Source: an uncultured Eubacteriales bacterium (lineage in GTDB: Bacteria > Bacillota > Clostridia > Peptostreptococcales > Anaerovoracaceae). Taken from it: a DNA stretch of 50,352 nucleotides. The DNA lies in NCBI GenBank assembly GCA_900315485.1, contig OMZI01000020.1, forward strand, positions 1 through 50,352, given 5' to 3'. The notes beneath the pieces are model-generated. The model was not told the origin of the DNA. It searched no databases and was given only the letters and a program-made list of their open reading frames with translations. A program made the position numbers and the translations under genes. Below are positions 15,441 to 23,034 of this stretch, one piece after another (the first letter of the stretch is position 1; each line of letters starts with the position of its first letter).

Positions 15441-15863
15441 ATGAGTAAAGTAGCAGTAGTTTACTGGTCAGCTACAGGTAACACTGAGGCTATGGCTGAC
15501 GCTGTTGTTGAAGGCGCTAAGAAGGCAGGAGCTGAGGTAAGCAAGCTCACTTCGGCTGAGTTCGGTCCGGCTGATGTTGCAGGATTCGACGGAATCGCTT
15601 TCGGATGCCCGGCAATGGGTGCTGAGGTCCTTGAGGAGGACGAGTTCCAGCCAATGTGGGACGATGTCAAGGGCAAGCTCGGCGGCAAGAAGGTCGGCCT
15701 CTTCGGCTCTTACGGCTGGGGCGGCGGTGAATGGATGAACAGCTGGGCTGACGATGCCAGAATGTCAGGCGTTGCGCTCGCTGCTGATCCTGTAATTGCC
15801 AACGAGGCTCCTGATGACGAGGCTGTTGCAGCCTGCGAAGCACTCGGAGCAGCACTCGCATAG
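15441..15863 (+). CDS. Flavodoxin, short-chain
   Basis: The 140-residue protein has the FMN phosphate loop SATGNTEAMA (10-19), the 50s loop GCPAMGAEVLEEDEF and the 90s loop GSYGWGGGEW whose Trp stacks on the flavin. Length and lack of an inserted loop mark the short-chain type. Flavodoxins carry electrons in place of ferredoxin, as is common in Clostridia under low iron. AGGAAAGATGAA precedes the start. It is a single gene closed by a palindromic repeat with a T-rich tail at 15891-15929. Confidence 0.95.
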   Translation: MSKVAVVYWSATGNTEAMADAVVEGAKKAGAEVSKLTSAEFGPADVAGFDGIAFGCPAMGAEVLEEDEFQPMWDDVKGKLGGKKVGLFGSYGWGGGEWMNSWADDARMSGVALAADPVIANEAPDDEAVAACEALGAALA

Positions 15864-15890
15864 TTTATAGTTAATAAGGCGCATAGTAAA

Positions 15891-15929
15891 AGATGACAAC
15901 GGGGACAGCCCTCGTTGTCATCTTCTTTT
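15891..15929 (+). repeat. TGTCA-type palindromic repeat, acting as terminator
   Basis: Perfect 11-bp arms AGATGACAACG/CGTTGTCATCT around GGGACAGCCCT, then TCTTTTG. It belongs to the repeat family seen at 34694, 37395, 39959, 40932, 43242 and 44323. Here it ends the flavodoxin unit and lies directly before the stop of the convergent gene at 15934. Confidence 0.8.
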
Positions 15930-15933
15930 GTCA

Positions 15934-16458
15934 TCAGAATTCCTGTATGTGGTTCCTGGCGTACTGCATGAGTCTCAGGTCGAGCGGCTCCTTCTCGTAG
16001 AGCTTCTCGAACTGCTTCAGGAAGTCGTCAAAAGGATACATTTTCTTCCGCTCTTCGTAATCCCATGAGTTGTCTATGGCCAGGGCGCTGAGGTCATTAA
16101 GGTCGATGCCGTTTGCGGAAGTGAATTTCTTCAGCAGTTCGGCATGTCTTGAGGCGTGGATCTCTTTCAGCGCATCGAGGATGTACGGCGCAGCTGAGCG
16201 GCACGGCCCCACGAGGAACCTGCAAAGCCCGTCCGTGCTGACCTCCGCCTCATAGAGAGAAGCGATGTAGAAAACGCGTTTTGCCCCCTTGAAGAGCTCG
16301 AGGCACTGCGGCACTTCACGGCGCCTCGCTTCCTTCATCATCCGCGCCGAGACGGCGTCGCGCAGCTCGATATTCCCGAGGCGCATCAGCTCATCAGAAC
16401 TCATAGCTATATATTTCTTGTCCTTATTCAGACCTGCGAAAAGACTGCCTATACCCAT
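15934..16458 (-). CDS. DMP19/DUF4375 family protein
   Basis: The start at 16458 (MGIGSLFAGLNKDKKYIAMS) has AGGAGTGAGGACA upstream; a frame 25 codons longer lacks one. The 174-residue protein shows the DUF4375 pattern: VFYIASLYEAEVSTDGLCRF, then a helical repeat and the closing YPFDDFLKQFEKLYEKEPLD. DMP19 was described as a DNA-mimic protein in Neisseria, but most family members are uncharacterised. No signal peptide. It converges on the flavodoxin gene. Confidence 0.75.
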   Translation of the reverse strand: MGIGSLFAGLNKDKKYIAMSSDELMRLGNIELRDAVSARMMKEARRREVPQCLELFKGAKRVFYIASLYEAEVSTDGLCRFLVGPCRSAAPYILDALKEIHASRHAELLKKFTSANGIDLNDLSALAIDNSWDYEERKKMYPFDDFLKQFEKLYEKEPLDLRLMQYARNHIQEF

Positions 16459-16601
16459 TGTCCTCACTCCTGTCTGCACATTTGCTGCCCTTATGTTAGA
16501 TAATTCTAACCACTTTGTCAAATGTGCCTGCACGGGAAGAACCTGAAGCAGCTGTGAGTTCTGTCACAGTGTGCGCTTGCTGTTTCTGATGGCTGCATCA
16601 T

Positions 16602-16625
16602 AAAAGGCAGCTGAGGCTGCCTTTT
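16602..16625 (-). terminator. Terminator of the TlpA-like gene
   Basis: Perfect stem AAAAGGCAGC/GCTGCCTTTT with a 4-nt loop, usable in both directions, 17 nt after the stop at 16642. Confidence 0.85.
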
Positions 16626-16641
16626 AAACCACATTGACACA

Positions 16642-17154
16642 CTATTTAGTAAGTGACTTGATCACATCCTTGTACCCGCCTACGTCGGCTCCGACGAACG
16701 GGTCGTGGACGAATTTGCCGTTGCTGTCGACAAACAGGGTCGTCGGGAACATCCTGACTTTGTTCATGAATTCAGCGAGTTCGCCGGCTGCGATTATGTT
16801 CGTGAACTTCACGCCCGAGTCGGCGACTATCTTCTGAGCTGCCGCGTATTCAGCGCCTGAAGTCTCGAAGACATCTCCGACGAGGCCGATGATCTGGACG
16901 TTATCCGGCAGCTCTGCGTCCCACTCCGCCATAGCAGGCATTTCATCTACGCATGGATCGCAGAACGTGCCCCAGATGTTTACCACAGTTATATCCGCGT
17001 TGGCGAAAACCGAGCTGTCCACCTCATTGCCCTCAAGGTCATACGAAGTGAATTCCGAGATCGAATCGGTCCCGTCCGACGAGCCGAATCCGCATGCGCA
17101 CAGCGCCGCAGTCATTAAGATCATTGTCAGAATCAGTGCAAAATGCTTTTTCAT
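16642..17154 (-). CDS. TlpA/ResA-like thioredoxin lipoprotein
   Basis: MKKHFALILTMILMTAALCA plus CG is a lipoprotein signal with acylated Cys21. The rest is a thioredoxin fold of the TlpA/ResA type: ITVVNIWGTFCDPCVDEMPA with redox motif CDPC, then RMFPTTLFVDSNG with the cis-Pro. It would act on the outer face of the membrane, reducing or oxidising exported proteins. The redox motif differs from the CxPC of ResA (CEPC) only in one residue. No partner membrane electron carrier (CcdA) is next to it. Confidence 0.9.
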   Translation of the reverse strand: MKKHFALILTMILMTAALCACGFGSSDGTDSISEFTSYDLEGNEVDSSVFANADITVVNIWGTFCDPCVDEMPAMAEWDAELPDNVQIIGLVGDVFETSGAEYAAAQKIVADSGVKFTNIIAAGELAEFMNKVRMFPTTLFVDSNGKFVHDPFVGADVGGYKDVIKSLTK

Positions 17155-17183
17155 AATGCGCTCCTGATGAATTCTTTTAGCGC

Positions 17184-17609
17184 CTAGTCATCTTCCTCAA
17201 AGAAGTAGTAATCGATATCTCTCCGCTTCACGTTCTTGTAGCATATGCTGATGTAGTGCTGCAGGATGTCGCGCGCTTTCTTTTCGGTCGGGATCAGGCT
17301 GATGTCCTTCTCGTTTTTAGGCAGATCAAGTGAGAAGTACAGGACGCCTTTCTCTCCTGTCACTACTTTTTTGCCCTCGAACTCGAGCTCGTTGATCATG
17401 TCAGCGAGCATTTTCTCAGGGCCGTCCGTCAGCATCCTGACTGTGAGATACCTGTCCCAGTCCATCTCCGGCGACTCCTTGCGCCAGTCGCGGATGAACC
17501 TTTTGGCCCGCTTCTCTGAGAAAGTATCGAAGAGCCTTGCTGCCGCATTGTTTCTGAGTTCGAAATCGCCCAGGACTGCGCCGAATCCGTACGCAAATAC
17601 CTCGCTCAT
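17184..17609 (-). CDS. Hypothetical soluble protein
   Basis: The 141-residue protein has AAGGAGAGACAC before its start. It is charged, without signal peptide or membrane segment, with an unusual all-aromatic and acidic end (YYFFEEDD). The first half is helical (AAARLFDTFSEKRAKRFIRDW) and the second has two beta strands (VVTGEKGVLYFSLDL). I recognise no family. It lies 30 nt upstream of the TlpA-like gene in the same direction and could be co-transcribed. Confidence 0.6.
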   Translation of the reverse strand: MSEVFAYGFGAVLGDFELRNNAAARLFDTFSEKRAKRFIRDWRKESPEMDWDRYLTVRMLTDGPEKMLADMINELEFEGKKVVTGEKGVLYFSLDLPKNEKDISLIPTEKKARDILQHYISICYKNVKRRDIDYYFFEEDD

Positions 17610-17650
17610 GTGTCTCTCCTTCTTACAGCATCACGGGATGCTCTGCCATT

Positions 17651-17950
17651 CTAGATGAGGCGGAAGCCGCCGACAAACGGCAGCGGATCCATTCTCCATG
17701 TTGCCGCACGGACGATGCCCATGATGTCGAGCACCCATACTGCGATCTCGATGATGCCTCCTGCAATGGTCCCGATCAGCGGGATTATGGCGATCACTCC
17801 TGCGGCGATGCCGGCAATGTTGAGGACCAGCGCCTGATTGAGGTGCATCCTTGTGAAGTCGTCATTCTTATCGCCTATGACCAGGGCTATGAAGAACCCG
17901 ATCCATGTGATATATGCTATAACAGCTGCCAGATTGGATTTCTGATTCAT
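17651..17950 (-). CDS. Small membrane protein, DUF4870/Tic20-like
   Basis: The 99-residue protein has three or four hydrophobic helices and the pattern AYITWIGFFIALVIGDKNDD followed by MHLNQALVLNIAG, which is that of DUF4870-type small membrane proteins (F-x-R-x-H-x-N-Q-A-L). Function unknown. AGGGAGAATAAA precedes the start. It sits between ybaK (12 nt away) and the hypothetical gene at 17184 in the same direction. Confidence 0.75.
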   Translation of the reverse strand: MNQKSNLAAVIAYITWIGFFIALVIGDKNDDFTRMHLNQALVLNIAGIAAGVIAIIPLIGTIAGGIIEIAVWVLDIMGIVRAATWRMDPLPFVGGFRLI

Positions 17951-17961
17951 TTTATTCTCCC

Positions 17962-18435
17962 TTACTTCTTAAGCGGCATGAGCTCGTACGGCTGCACCTT
18001 GGCAAACTCGTCGAGTGAGAGCTCTACCAGGTATCCGCCGCCACCGCCGTTGATCACTACTTTATCCATGTCACCTGCACACTCGTCGAAGATGACTCTG
18101 TACTGATTGATCATGCCGAGCGGTGAAGTTCCGCCGTGCACGTATCCTGTCAGCTGCTTGAGCTCGACCGGCTTGATCATCTCGAGCGCATGCTCGCCGA
18201 GAGCTCTCGCGGTCTGACGCTGCGACAGTTTTGCCAGAGCCGGAACCACGAAGACATAGATGCTGCCTGTCGTGTCGCCCTTCATTACAAGTGTCTTGAA
18301 GAGTCTTGCCGCCCTGTCTGCTCCGACCATTCTCGAGTAGTCCTCGCCGCTGATGGCGCCCGGCGCCTCAAGGAATTCGTACTTTGCTCCAGCTGCGTCA
18401 AGAGCCTCAGTTGCAGGTGTTGTTATCTGTGACAT
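17962..18435 (-). CDS. ybaK: Cys-tRNA(Pro)/aminoacyl-tRNA deacylase YbaK/EbsC
   Basis: The 157-residue protein has the YbaK fold: LFKTLVMKGDTTGSIYVFVV with the catalytic Lys, ALAKLSQRQTARALG, then GYVHGGTSPLGM and the closing VVINGGGGGYLVELSLDEF. It hydrolyses Cys-tRNA(Pro) formed by mischarging. Length is usual. Start at 18435 has GGAGGACATATAAAAA upstream. First gene of a possible four-gene run down to 16642. Confidence 0.92.
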   Translation of the reverse strand: MSQITTPATEALDAAGAKYEFLEAPGAISGEDYSRMVGADRAARLFKTLVMKGDTTGSIYVFVVPALAKLSQRQTARALGEHALEMIKPVELKQLTGYVHGGTSPLGMINQYRVIFDECAGDMDKVVINGGGGGYLVELSLDEFAKVQPYELMPLKK

Positions 18436-18565
18436 TTTTTATATGTCCTCCTGTGAATTAATCTTGTTTTCCAAACAATTATTATACACCCTAAAGCCAT
18501 CAGCAGGCAAAACAGGGCGCATTATGCCGCGCTTACGGTAGTCCGCATGCGCCGGGCGGCGCTGT

Positions 18566-18829
18566 CTACACTTTCTCGAATCTGTATTTCTGCTGCACCT
18601 GAGGATACTTCTCATGGTCGACTTCGCCGAGGAACATCTCAAGCGGCCGTACGAAGAGGCCGCCGTCTCCGTAGAGCGGCCTGTACACCATCATGTCCTC
18701 GCGCGTCTCGGTGTGGGTCGCCACACCGACGATCTCATACATATACATTTTGCCGGCACGCTCCTCGTCACTCAGCATTTCGCGCTTGAAATGCTGCACG
18801 ATGTCGCCTGGCCTGAATCTGTCATTCAT
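18566..18829 (-). CDS. DUF1653 domain protein
   Basis: The 87-residue protein fits DUF1653: RFRPGDIVQHFKRE, MYEIVGVATHTETREDMMVY, then RPLYGDGGLFVRPLEMFLGE and a closing RF. The family is a small beta-barrel of unknown role. Compared with usual members it has a longer insert between the first two strands (SDEERAGKM). AGGAGTATCAC precedes the start. Confidence 0.85.
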   Translation of the reverse strand: MNDRFRPGDIVQHFKREMLSDEERAGKMYMYEIVGVATHTETREDMMVYRPLYGDGGLFVRPLEMFLGEVDHEKYPQVQQKYRFEKV

Positions 18830-18974
18830 GTGATACTCCTGTCTGAATGTCTGTTATCATGTAGATTGCTCACTCTCTTTTTTATGATAGTATTTCTTCA
18901 TCCTTTGTGCACTTATTATTTCTTAGTGCCAGTCAATGCACAAAGAAAAAACATAATGCCTAAGAGGATATTTC

Positions 18975-19072
18975 TTGACTTACTGAACCTTAATGATAGA
19001 ATATTACACGAAGAGACGGGTTTTATACCGTACGGTCTTCGGACCTAGGCGGGCTGCTCGTCTCTTTTTTTA
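18975..19072 (+). ncRNA. Candidate small RNA antisense to the 3' end of the gene at 19023
   Basis: A plus-strand promoter (TTGACT, 16 bp, TAGAAT) would start transcription near 19009. About 64 nt later AGAGACG (19012-19018) pairs with CGTCTCT (19059-19065), followed by seven T. Inside lies GGTC-TTCG-GACC with a stable UUCG loop. There is no open frame. The transcript would overlap the last 15 or so codons of the minus-strand gene. A plain terminator for an unseen plus-strand transcript is the alternative. Confidence 0.45.
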
Positions 19073-19565
19073 ATTCTACGAAATCGTACAGATACTTGTG
19101 ATCATCTTCTGCATGCCTAACAAGCATTACAGCCTTATATATATTATATCTTGCTATCATTCCTGTCTGATCACTATACACCGGAATCGCAAATCTGACA
19201 TCGTACCTGTACCATCCATATTTTGCATCCATATCATGTTTCTTCTTTCGATTCTCCGAATGCCGCTTACCAGTTGCAAATCTGACCAGCTCAGGAACAG
19301 CCTGAGAAGCATTTGCTTTTGCTTTCGCTGTGGCTCCTTTCAGTCGGATACGGCTCTCTGAATTTGCAAATTCATCAGGAAAGTCTGAGGAGATATACAC
19401 TTTGTCTGATGACTCTTCGATAACGAAGAATTCTCCTATGTATTCTTTGAGGAATTTCTCTACAGCTTTCCATTCTTCTCGCTTTCCCTTGAAGCGAATA
19501 TCATTGATCAAAACAATTTTGCTTCCATCCAGATCATTGATAACAGTTACATTTCTATCCATCAT
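19023..19565 (-). CDS. Orphan protein resembling phage polyvalent-protein nuclease/LPD-type domains
   Basis: The start at 19565 (MMDRNVTVINDLDGSKIVLI) has AGGAGG six bases upstream. The 180-residue protein has an N-terminal beta domain, then GKRHSENRKKKHDMDAKYGW, RYDVRFAIPVYSDQTG and AVMLVRHAEDDHKYLYDFVE. This order is the one I associate with the LPD3 and Barnase/EndoU/RelE-like domains described in phage polyvalent (MuF) proteins; the His, Asp and Arg positions would suit an RNase. Here it stands alone with no phage gene nearby. Upstream lies the same promoter-hairpin element that precedes hicA, so it may be a toxin-like gene. Family match is from memory of pattern only. Confidence 0.6.
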   Translation of the reverse strand: MMDRNVTVINDLDGSKIVLINDIRFKGKREEWKAVEKFLKEYIGEFFVIEESSDKVYISSDFPDEFANSESRIRLKGATAKAKANASQAVPELVRFATGKRHSENRKKKHDMDAKYGWYRYDVRFAIPVYSDQTGMIARYNIYKAVMLVRHAEDDHKYLYDFVELKKETSSPPRSEDRTV

Positions 19566-19593
19566 GATGCTCCTCCTGTCTTTAAGAAAATGG

Positions 19594-19693
19594 CACAAAA
19601 AAAGACGGAGCGCTCTGTCTCCGTCAAAACTTTATATCTATGGCTGGATTATATCGCAAATTATTACTTTTGCAACCGCCGTTGTGTGAAGAT
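19594..19693 (-). ncRNA. Promoter-plus-hairpin element, copy 2
   Basis: Read on minus: TTGCAA, 16 bp, TATAAT, about 45 nt, hairpin GACGGAG/CTCCGTC with an 8-nt loop beginning ACAG, then seven T. The gene start at 19565 follows 29 nt later. Compared with copy 1 at 11852, one stem pair changes A-T to G-C and another G-T to A-T. It starts exactly at the stop codon of the preceding small gene. Confidence 0.55.
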
Positions 19694-19908
19694 TATATCT
19701 TTCTTGCTTGCGGGGCAAAATAGTTTTCCAGTGCGTATTCGAACTGCTGCTCGAAGGCGCGGATCGCATCCCGGCTCACCTCCATCTTAGGATAGAGCAT
19801 GTCGAATGCGTGGATGTTCGTGTGGTAGACGTCAACATGTGCCGAGATATTTCCTATTCTGATTTTCCTGACACTTATATCCGGATCCGGCCACAGTTTG
19901 ATATTCAC
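19693..19908 (-). CDS. Small protein, 71 residues, GTG start
   Basis: The likely start is GTG at 19908 (VNIKLWPDPDISVRKIRIG), with AGGAG six bases upstream; the frame stays open further up but through 18-bp repeats that look non-coding. The protein has a mixed beta/alpha pattern and ends ENYFAPQARKI. No family is recognised. Its stop codon is the first base block of the promoter-hairpin element, and the polyvalent-like gene lies downstream, so the two may travel together. Confidence 0.5.
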   Translation of the reverse strand: MNIKLWPDPDISVRKIRIGNISAHVDVYHTNIHAFDMLYPKMEVSRDAIRAFEQQFEYALENYFAPQARKI

Positions 19909-19933
19909 GTCTTTTCTCCTGTCCCTCCTGATC

Positions 19934-19990
19934 GCGTCCACCCAATGGGTTACGTCCGCCCGGTGGGTTACGTTCCCCCTGATGGGATGC
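19934..19990. repeat. Tandem 18-19 bp repeat with CCC..GGG palindromes
   Basis: Three units, each containing a CCC-N-GGG palindrome (CCCAATGGG, CCCGGTGGG, CCCTGATGGG) and two followed by TTACG. It lies just upstream of the GTG start at 19908. Confidence 0.5.
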
Positions 19991-20065
19991 ACGCAATCAG
20001 CATCGTTTTCCTTTGTGTAAATATTATTCAAAACCGCCGCATATGTCCATCGCACGCCCGATGCA

Positions 20066-20102
20066 GCAAAAACTCCGGCAGTTTCAATTCACTGCCGGAG
20101 TT
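20066..20102 (-). terminator. Terminator of the membrane protein gene at 20174
   Basis: Perfect 12-bp arms AACTCCGGCAGT/ACTGCCGGAGTT with an 8-nt loop, followed by TTTG on the minus strand, about 70 nt after the stop. Confidence 0.85.
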
Positions 20103-20173
20103 AGCTGCTTATGTATTCTGCGCTTTCACGCGTTTTGCGTTTTGCACTACTGGAATCCGATATTGAGAGTTCC

Positions 20174-20749
20174 TCACTCCTTCATGTCGATCTCGAAGTC
20201 GACTACTTCGTCTGATCCAGTATTTGAGGAACCTGAGGATGAACTGTCTACAGAACCACCACCTGAAGGATCATCACCCTCATCCGGGCGCTCAGGCTCC
20301 TGATACCCTTCAGCAGGGGAATCTGGCATGGCGTATGGATCTTCTCCCGGTGCTGCATCCGGATCATATGCCGGCGCTGCGTTCGGGTCGACTGACTCGT
20401 CGCCAGTCTCTTCGTCAGGATAATATTCGATTGTTCCTCCACTGGCTGCTTCTAATCCGTCCTTGTTCCTGAAATAGAATACCATAAGACATGCGGCTGC
20501 TATTCCCACAGAAATCCAGCCTTCTTCTGACAGGCCCTCTTCCACAACGAATGCAACCAGTACTCCGCCGGCGATGAACCAGCCTATCCCTCTTGGTACA
20601 AAGATCTGCTTCATTAGATAGACCGCAACGAATACAAGGCCGAGCGCTATGGTGCTCAGTTTTGCCGCGATCCCGTATGATTCAGTTGCTGATGCGCAGA
20701 TTATCAGGCCGGCTATGAGCCAGCCAATTCCTTTTGCAGTTAGTTTCAT
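20174..20749 (-). CDS. Membrane protein with acidic C-terminal tail
   Basis: The 191-residue protein has four hydrophobic helices within residues 1-92, arranged as two similar pairs (KGIGWLIAGLIICAS and RGIGWFIAGGVLVAF suggest an internal duplication). The last 90 residues are a disordered tail rich in Asp, Glu, Pro, Gly and Ser with DP(N/D)AAP repeats. Nothing known is recognised. GAGGTAAATCATT precedes the start. Confidence 0.65.
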   Translation of the reverse strand: MKLTAKGIGWLIAGLIICASATESYGIAAKLSTIALGLVFVAVYLMKQIFVPRGIGWFIAGGVLVAFVVEEGLSEEGWISVGIAAACLMVFYFRNKDGLEAASGGTIEYYPDEETGDESVDPNAAPAYDPDAAPGEDPYAMPDSPAEGYQEPERPDEGDDPSGGGSVDSSSSGSSNTGSDEVVDFEIDMKE

Positions 20750-20841
20750 AATGATTTACCTCAGCAGCAAGCCGTCTATCAGAGTCCCTTTCTGTTCTTT
20801 TTTCAAATTATATTTAGAATGTGTTTAATTGAATAGTAGCA

Positions 20842-21885
20842 TTATTCGATTTCCTTCTCCAGTTCCTCGATAGAAGGCAATGTGCCCTTATACTTTTCGG
20901 GTATCAATTGTGATAGCTCGTAGCTGGAAATGCCAAGCGGCTGGCTGCTGGACTCAAGTGCATAGTGTGCATCAATTTTATCCATGTCCTTACATATAAG
21001 CAGTCCGATTGTTGGCTCCATCCAATCCTCTTTCAGCTTGTGATTTACCGCCACAACATACGATCCCAGCTGTCCAGTATAAGATGCGTCAAATTCACCA
21101 GCTTTTACTTCAAGTACCACATAGCATTTCAGCCTCGTATTGAAGAACAACATATCTATGTATTTCTCTTTGCTTCCTACTTCTATCCTTACCTCACGTC
21201 CTGCAAAGGCAAATCCGTTTCCAAGTTCAAGAAGAAATTCTGTTATTCTGTCCATCAAAGCATCCTTCAGTTCTTTTTCTCTATAGTTATCTGCGATAGA
21301 GATGAAGTCAAACTGGTACGGATCTTTAGTTATTTCCTGAGCAAGGTCACTGTTTCTGTCAGGCAACGTAATGGCAAAATTACTGACCGCCTTGCCCTGT
21401 CTCTCATACAGGTCCGTATCAAGGAAATTAAGAAGCATAGCTCTTGACCAGTTGTTTTCAAGCGTTTTGCGTACATAGAAGAGTGCTTTTTCTTTATCAC
21501 TTTTGCACTTGTCAATCAATAATTTATGATGTCCCCATGGAATGCAAAACACGCATGTCTCGTTTAATTGCGCATCAACTTGGTGCGCAAATCCGGCCTC
21601 AGGATACATTTGATAGAAATTATGCATATATATCAGATTCCTTGGCGAAAAACATCTGACATTCGGTAACTGTTTTTTCAAATCGCGGCTGACATACTCA
21701 TAGAAATGGCTTCCCCATGAGGAAGACTCTTTCTTCTCGTTCAGGTCTCTGCCTATTGACCAGTACAACCGCAGCATCTCATCATTTACTTTTACAGATG
21801 CTTTGATCTGGCTATTCCTGTACCTGCTGCTAATTTCATTGATCCAATCCTTGTACTCTTTGCTTTTTTCAATTGAATTACTCAT
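20842..21885 (-). CDS. YhcG-type PDDEXK nuclease (DUF1016)
   Basis: The start at 21885 (MSNSIEKSKEYKDWINEISS) has AAGGAGG before it; a longer frame runs into the upstream leader. The N-terminal half (about 1-160) is the DUF1016 helical domain (LRLYWSIGRDLNEK, then FSPRNLIYMHNFYQMYPE). The C-terminal half is the nuclease: FAFAGREVRIEVG, KYIDMLFFNTRLKCYVVLEVK with the D...ExK catalytic set, then YTGQLGSYVVAVN. Family members are linked to restriction-modification and other defence loci and are often orphan, as here. It is A/T-rich compared with neighbours. A structured leader with a terminator lies directly upstream. Confidence 0.9.
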   Translation of the reverse strand: MSNSIEKSKEYKDWINEISSRYRNSQIKASVKVNDEMLRLYWSIGRDLNEKKESSSWGSHFYEYVSRDLKKQLPNVRCFSPRNLIYMHNFYQMYPEAGFAHQVDAQLNETCVFCIPWGHHKLLIDKCKSDKEKALFYVRKTLENNWSRAMLLNFLDTDLYERQGKAVSNFAITLPDRNSDLAQEITKDPYQFDFISIADNYREKELKDALMDRITEFLLELGNGFAFAGREVRIEVGSKEKYIDMLFFNTRLKCYVVLEVKAGEFDASYTGQLGSYVVAVNHKLKEDWMEPTIGLLICKDMDKIDAHYALESSSQPLGISSYELSQLIPEKYKGTLPSIEELEKEIE

Positions 21886-21920
21886 ACTTAGCCTCCTTAT
21901 CAATTGATAGAATCGGATAC

Positions 21921-22012
21921 AAAAAACGTCAGGATCTGTGTGCCTGATATCACACATTTCCTGACGCTCTCATACCCGCGACTGGGTCCGGCCGGAAAAG
22001 GCCTTACCTATT
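21921..22012 (-). ncRNA. Structured RNA or attenuator upstream of the YhcG gene
   Basis: Read on minus, first a hairpin GGT-GGCC-loop-GGCC-ACC with a symmetric AA/GG internal loop (22008-21985), then CCC..GGG, then a strong two-part terminator stem CGTCAGGA/TCCTGACG with inner TGTGTG/CACACA (21966-21927) and six T. It could be the terminator of the lipase gene at 22046, a small RNA, or a leader that controls the nuclease gene starting 36 nt later. No known riboswitch is recognised. Confidence 0.5.
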
Positions 22013-22045
22013 GAATTTGTATCGCTATAATATCACAAATAATAT

Positions 22046-22993
22046 CTAGAACTCCAGCTCCACATCGAACAGGCATCTGCCGAAGAAGTCGATGATGCCT
22101 TCCTCTACATCGTCCTTGAGGTCATCGTAGTTGTGAATCTCGTGTCTGTAGCCTGAGTACAGCAGGGTCTCAACGTCGCAGCCCGCATCGGTGAGCCAGT
22201 TGCTGACCTGATAGACGCCCGCGCCGTACTGGCCGACAGGGTCCTGGTCGCCTGCGATGTTGTATATAGGAAGATCCTGCGGGACTTTGGCAGCCCACTC
22301 AGGACCGGTGATAACGTCGATCATTTTGCAGAAATCCATGAATGATCGGTTGCTTGTCGGCTTGGTGAAAGCATCGAACGGGTCATCTGCATGGTCATGC
22401 TGCACGTACTCATCGTGGCAGATCCACTCGTTGCCGAGCTTGACGCCCTCGTCGCAGCGCGCGAACATCCAGCCCATCATGACCGAGCCGACATCCGGAT
22501 CGGACTCCTGGCCCTTGCCGTCGTCGAGGAGCTTCTGGATGTATTCCATGCTGTGCTCGAGTCCCGGGAAAACGCCGGACGTGCCGCAGAGTGTGACGCC
22601 GTCGAGCTCGTCGCCGTACTTGGTGATGTAGTCGCGAGCGATGAAGGAGCCCATGCTGTGGCCGAACATAAAGTACGGCAGATCAGGATACATCTCCTTC
22701 ACGATGGTGGTCAGTGTGTGCTCGTCTTCCATCATGGTGTGGACCCCGGTGCCGCCCCAGTCGCCCCAGCAGTTGTTTTCCATTGCAGTCTTGCCGTGGC
22801 CTACGTGGTCATCAGCCGCAACGATGAAGCCCGCATCCATGAACTTGACGATCATGTGCAGGTACCTGCGGGAGTGCTCGCCGAATCCGTGGATCAGCTG
22901 GATGATCCCCATCGGCTCAGCTGCCGGCACATATACCCATCCGTAAACAGTGTCCCTCTTGTTATACGAGTCAAAACAGATTTCGTGTAGCAT
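22046..22993 (-). CDS. Monoacylglycerol lipase-like alpha/beta hydrolase
   Basis: The 315-residue protein belongs to the serine aminopeptidase S33/Hydrolase_4 group: oxyanion region IIQLIHGFGEHSRRY, HVGHGKTA, nucleophile elbow GHSMGS, then IAGDQDPVG with the acid and YSGYRHEIHNYDD with the His. Substrates are probably acylglycerols or other short esters. GGAGGACCACC precedes the start. The 27-29 bp repeats at 23035-23146 separate it from the upstream ATC hydrolase-like gene. Confidence 0.88.
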   Translation of the reverse strand: MLHEICFDSYNKRDTVYGWVYVPAAEPMGIIQLIHGFGEHSRRYLHMIVKFMDAGFIVAADDHVGHGKTAMENNCWGDWGGTGVHTMMEDEHTLTTIVKEMYPDLPYFMFGHSMGSFIARDYITKYGDELDGVTLCGTSGVFPGLEHSMEYIQKLLDDGKGQESDPDVGSVMMGWMFARCDEGVKLGNEWICHDEYVQHDHADDPFDAFTKPTSNRSFMDFCKMIDVITGPEWAAKVPQDLPIYNIAGDQDPVGQYGAGVYQVSNWLTDAGCDVETLLYSGYRHEIHNYDDLKDDVEEGIIDFFGRCLFDVELEF

Positions 22994-23034
22994 GGTGGTC
23001 CTCCTTTTTTCTTATGTTGATGCTTAATGCTGTC

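Noticed and set aside
22391-22990. 199-codon plus-strand frame opposite the lipase gene
   Set aside because: Shadow caused by the G/C-rich third positions of the lipase gene; no start signal.
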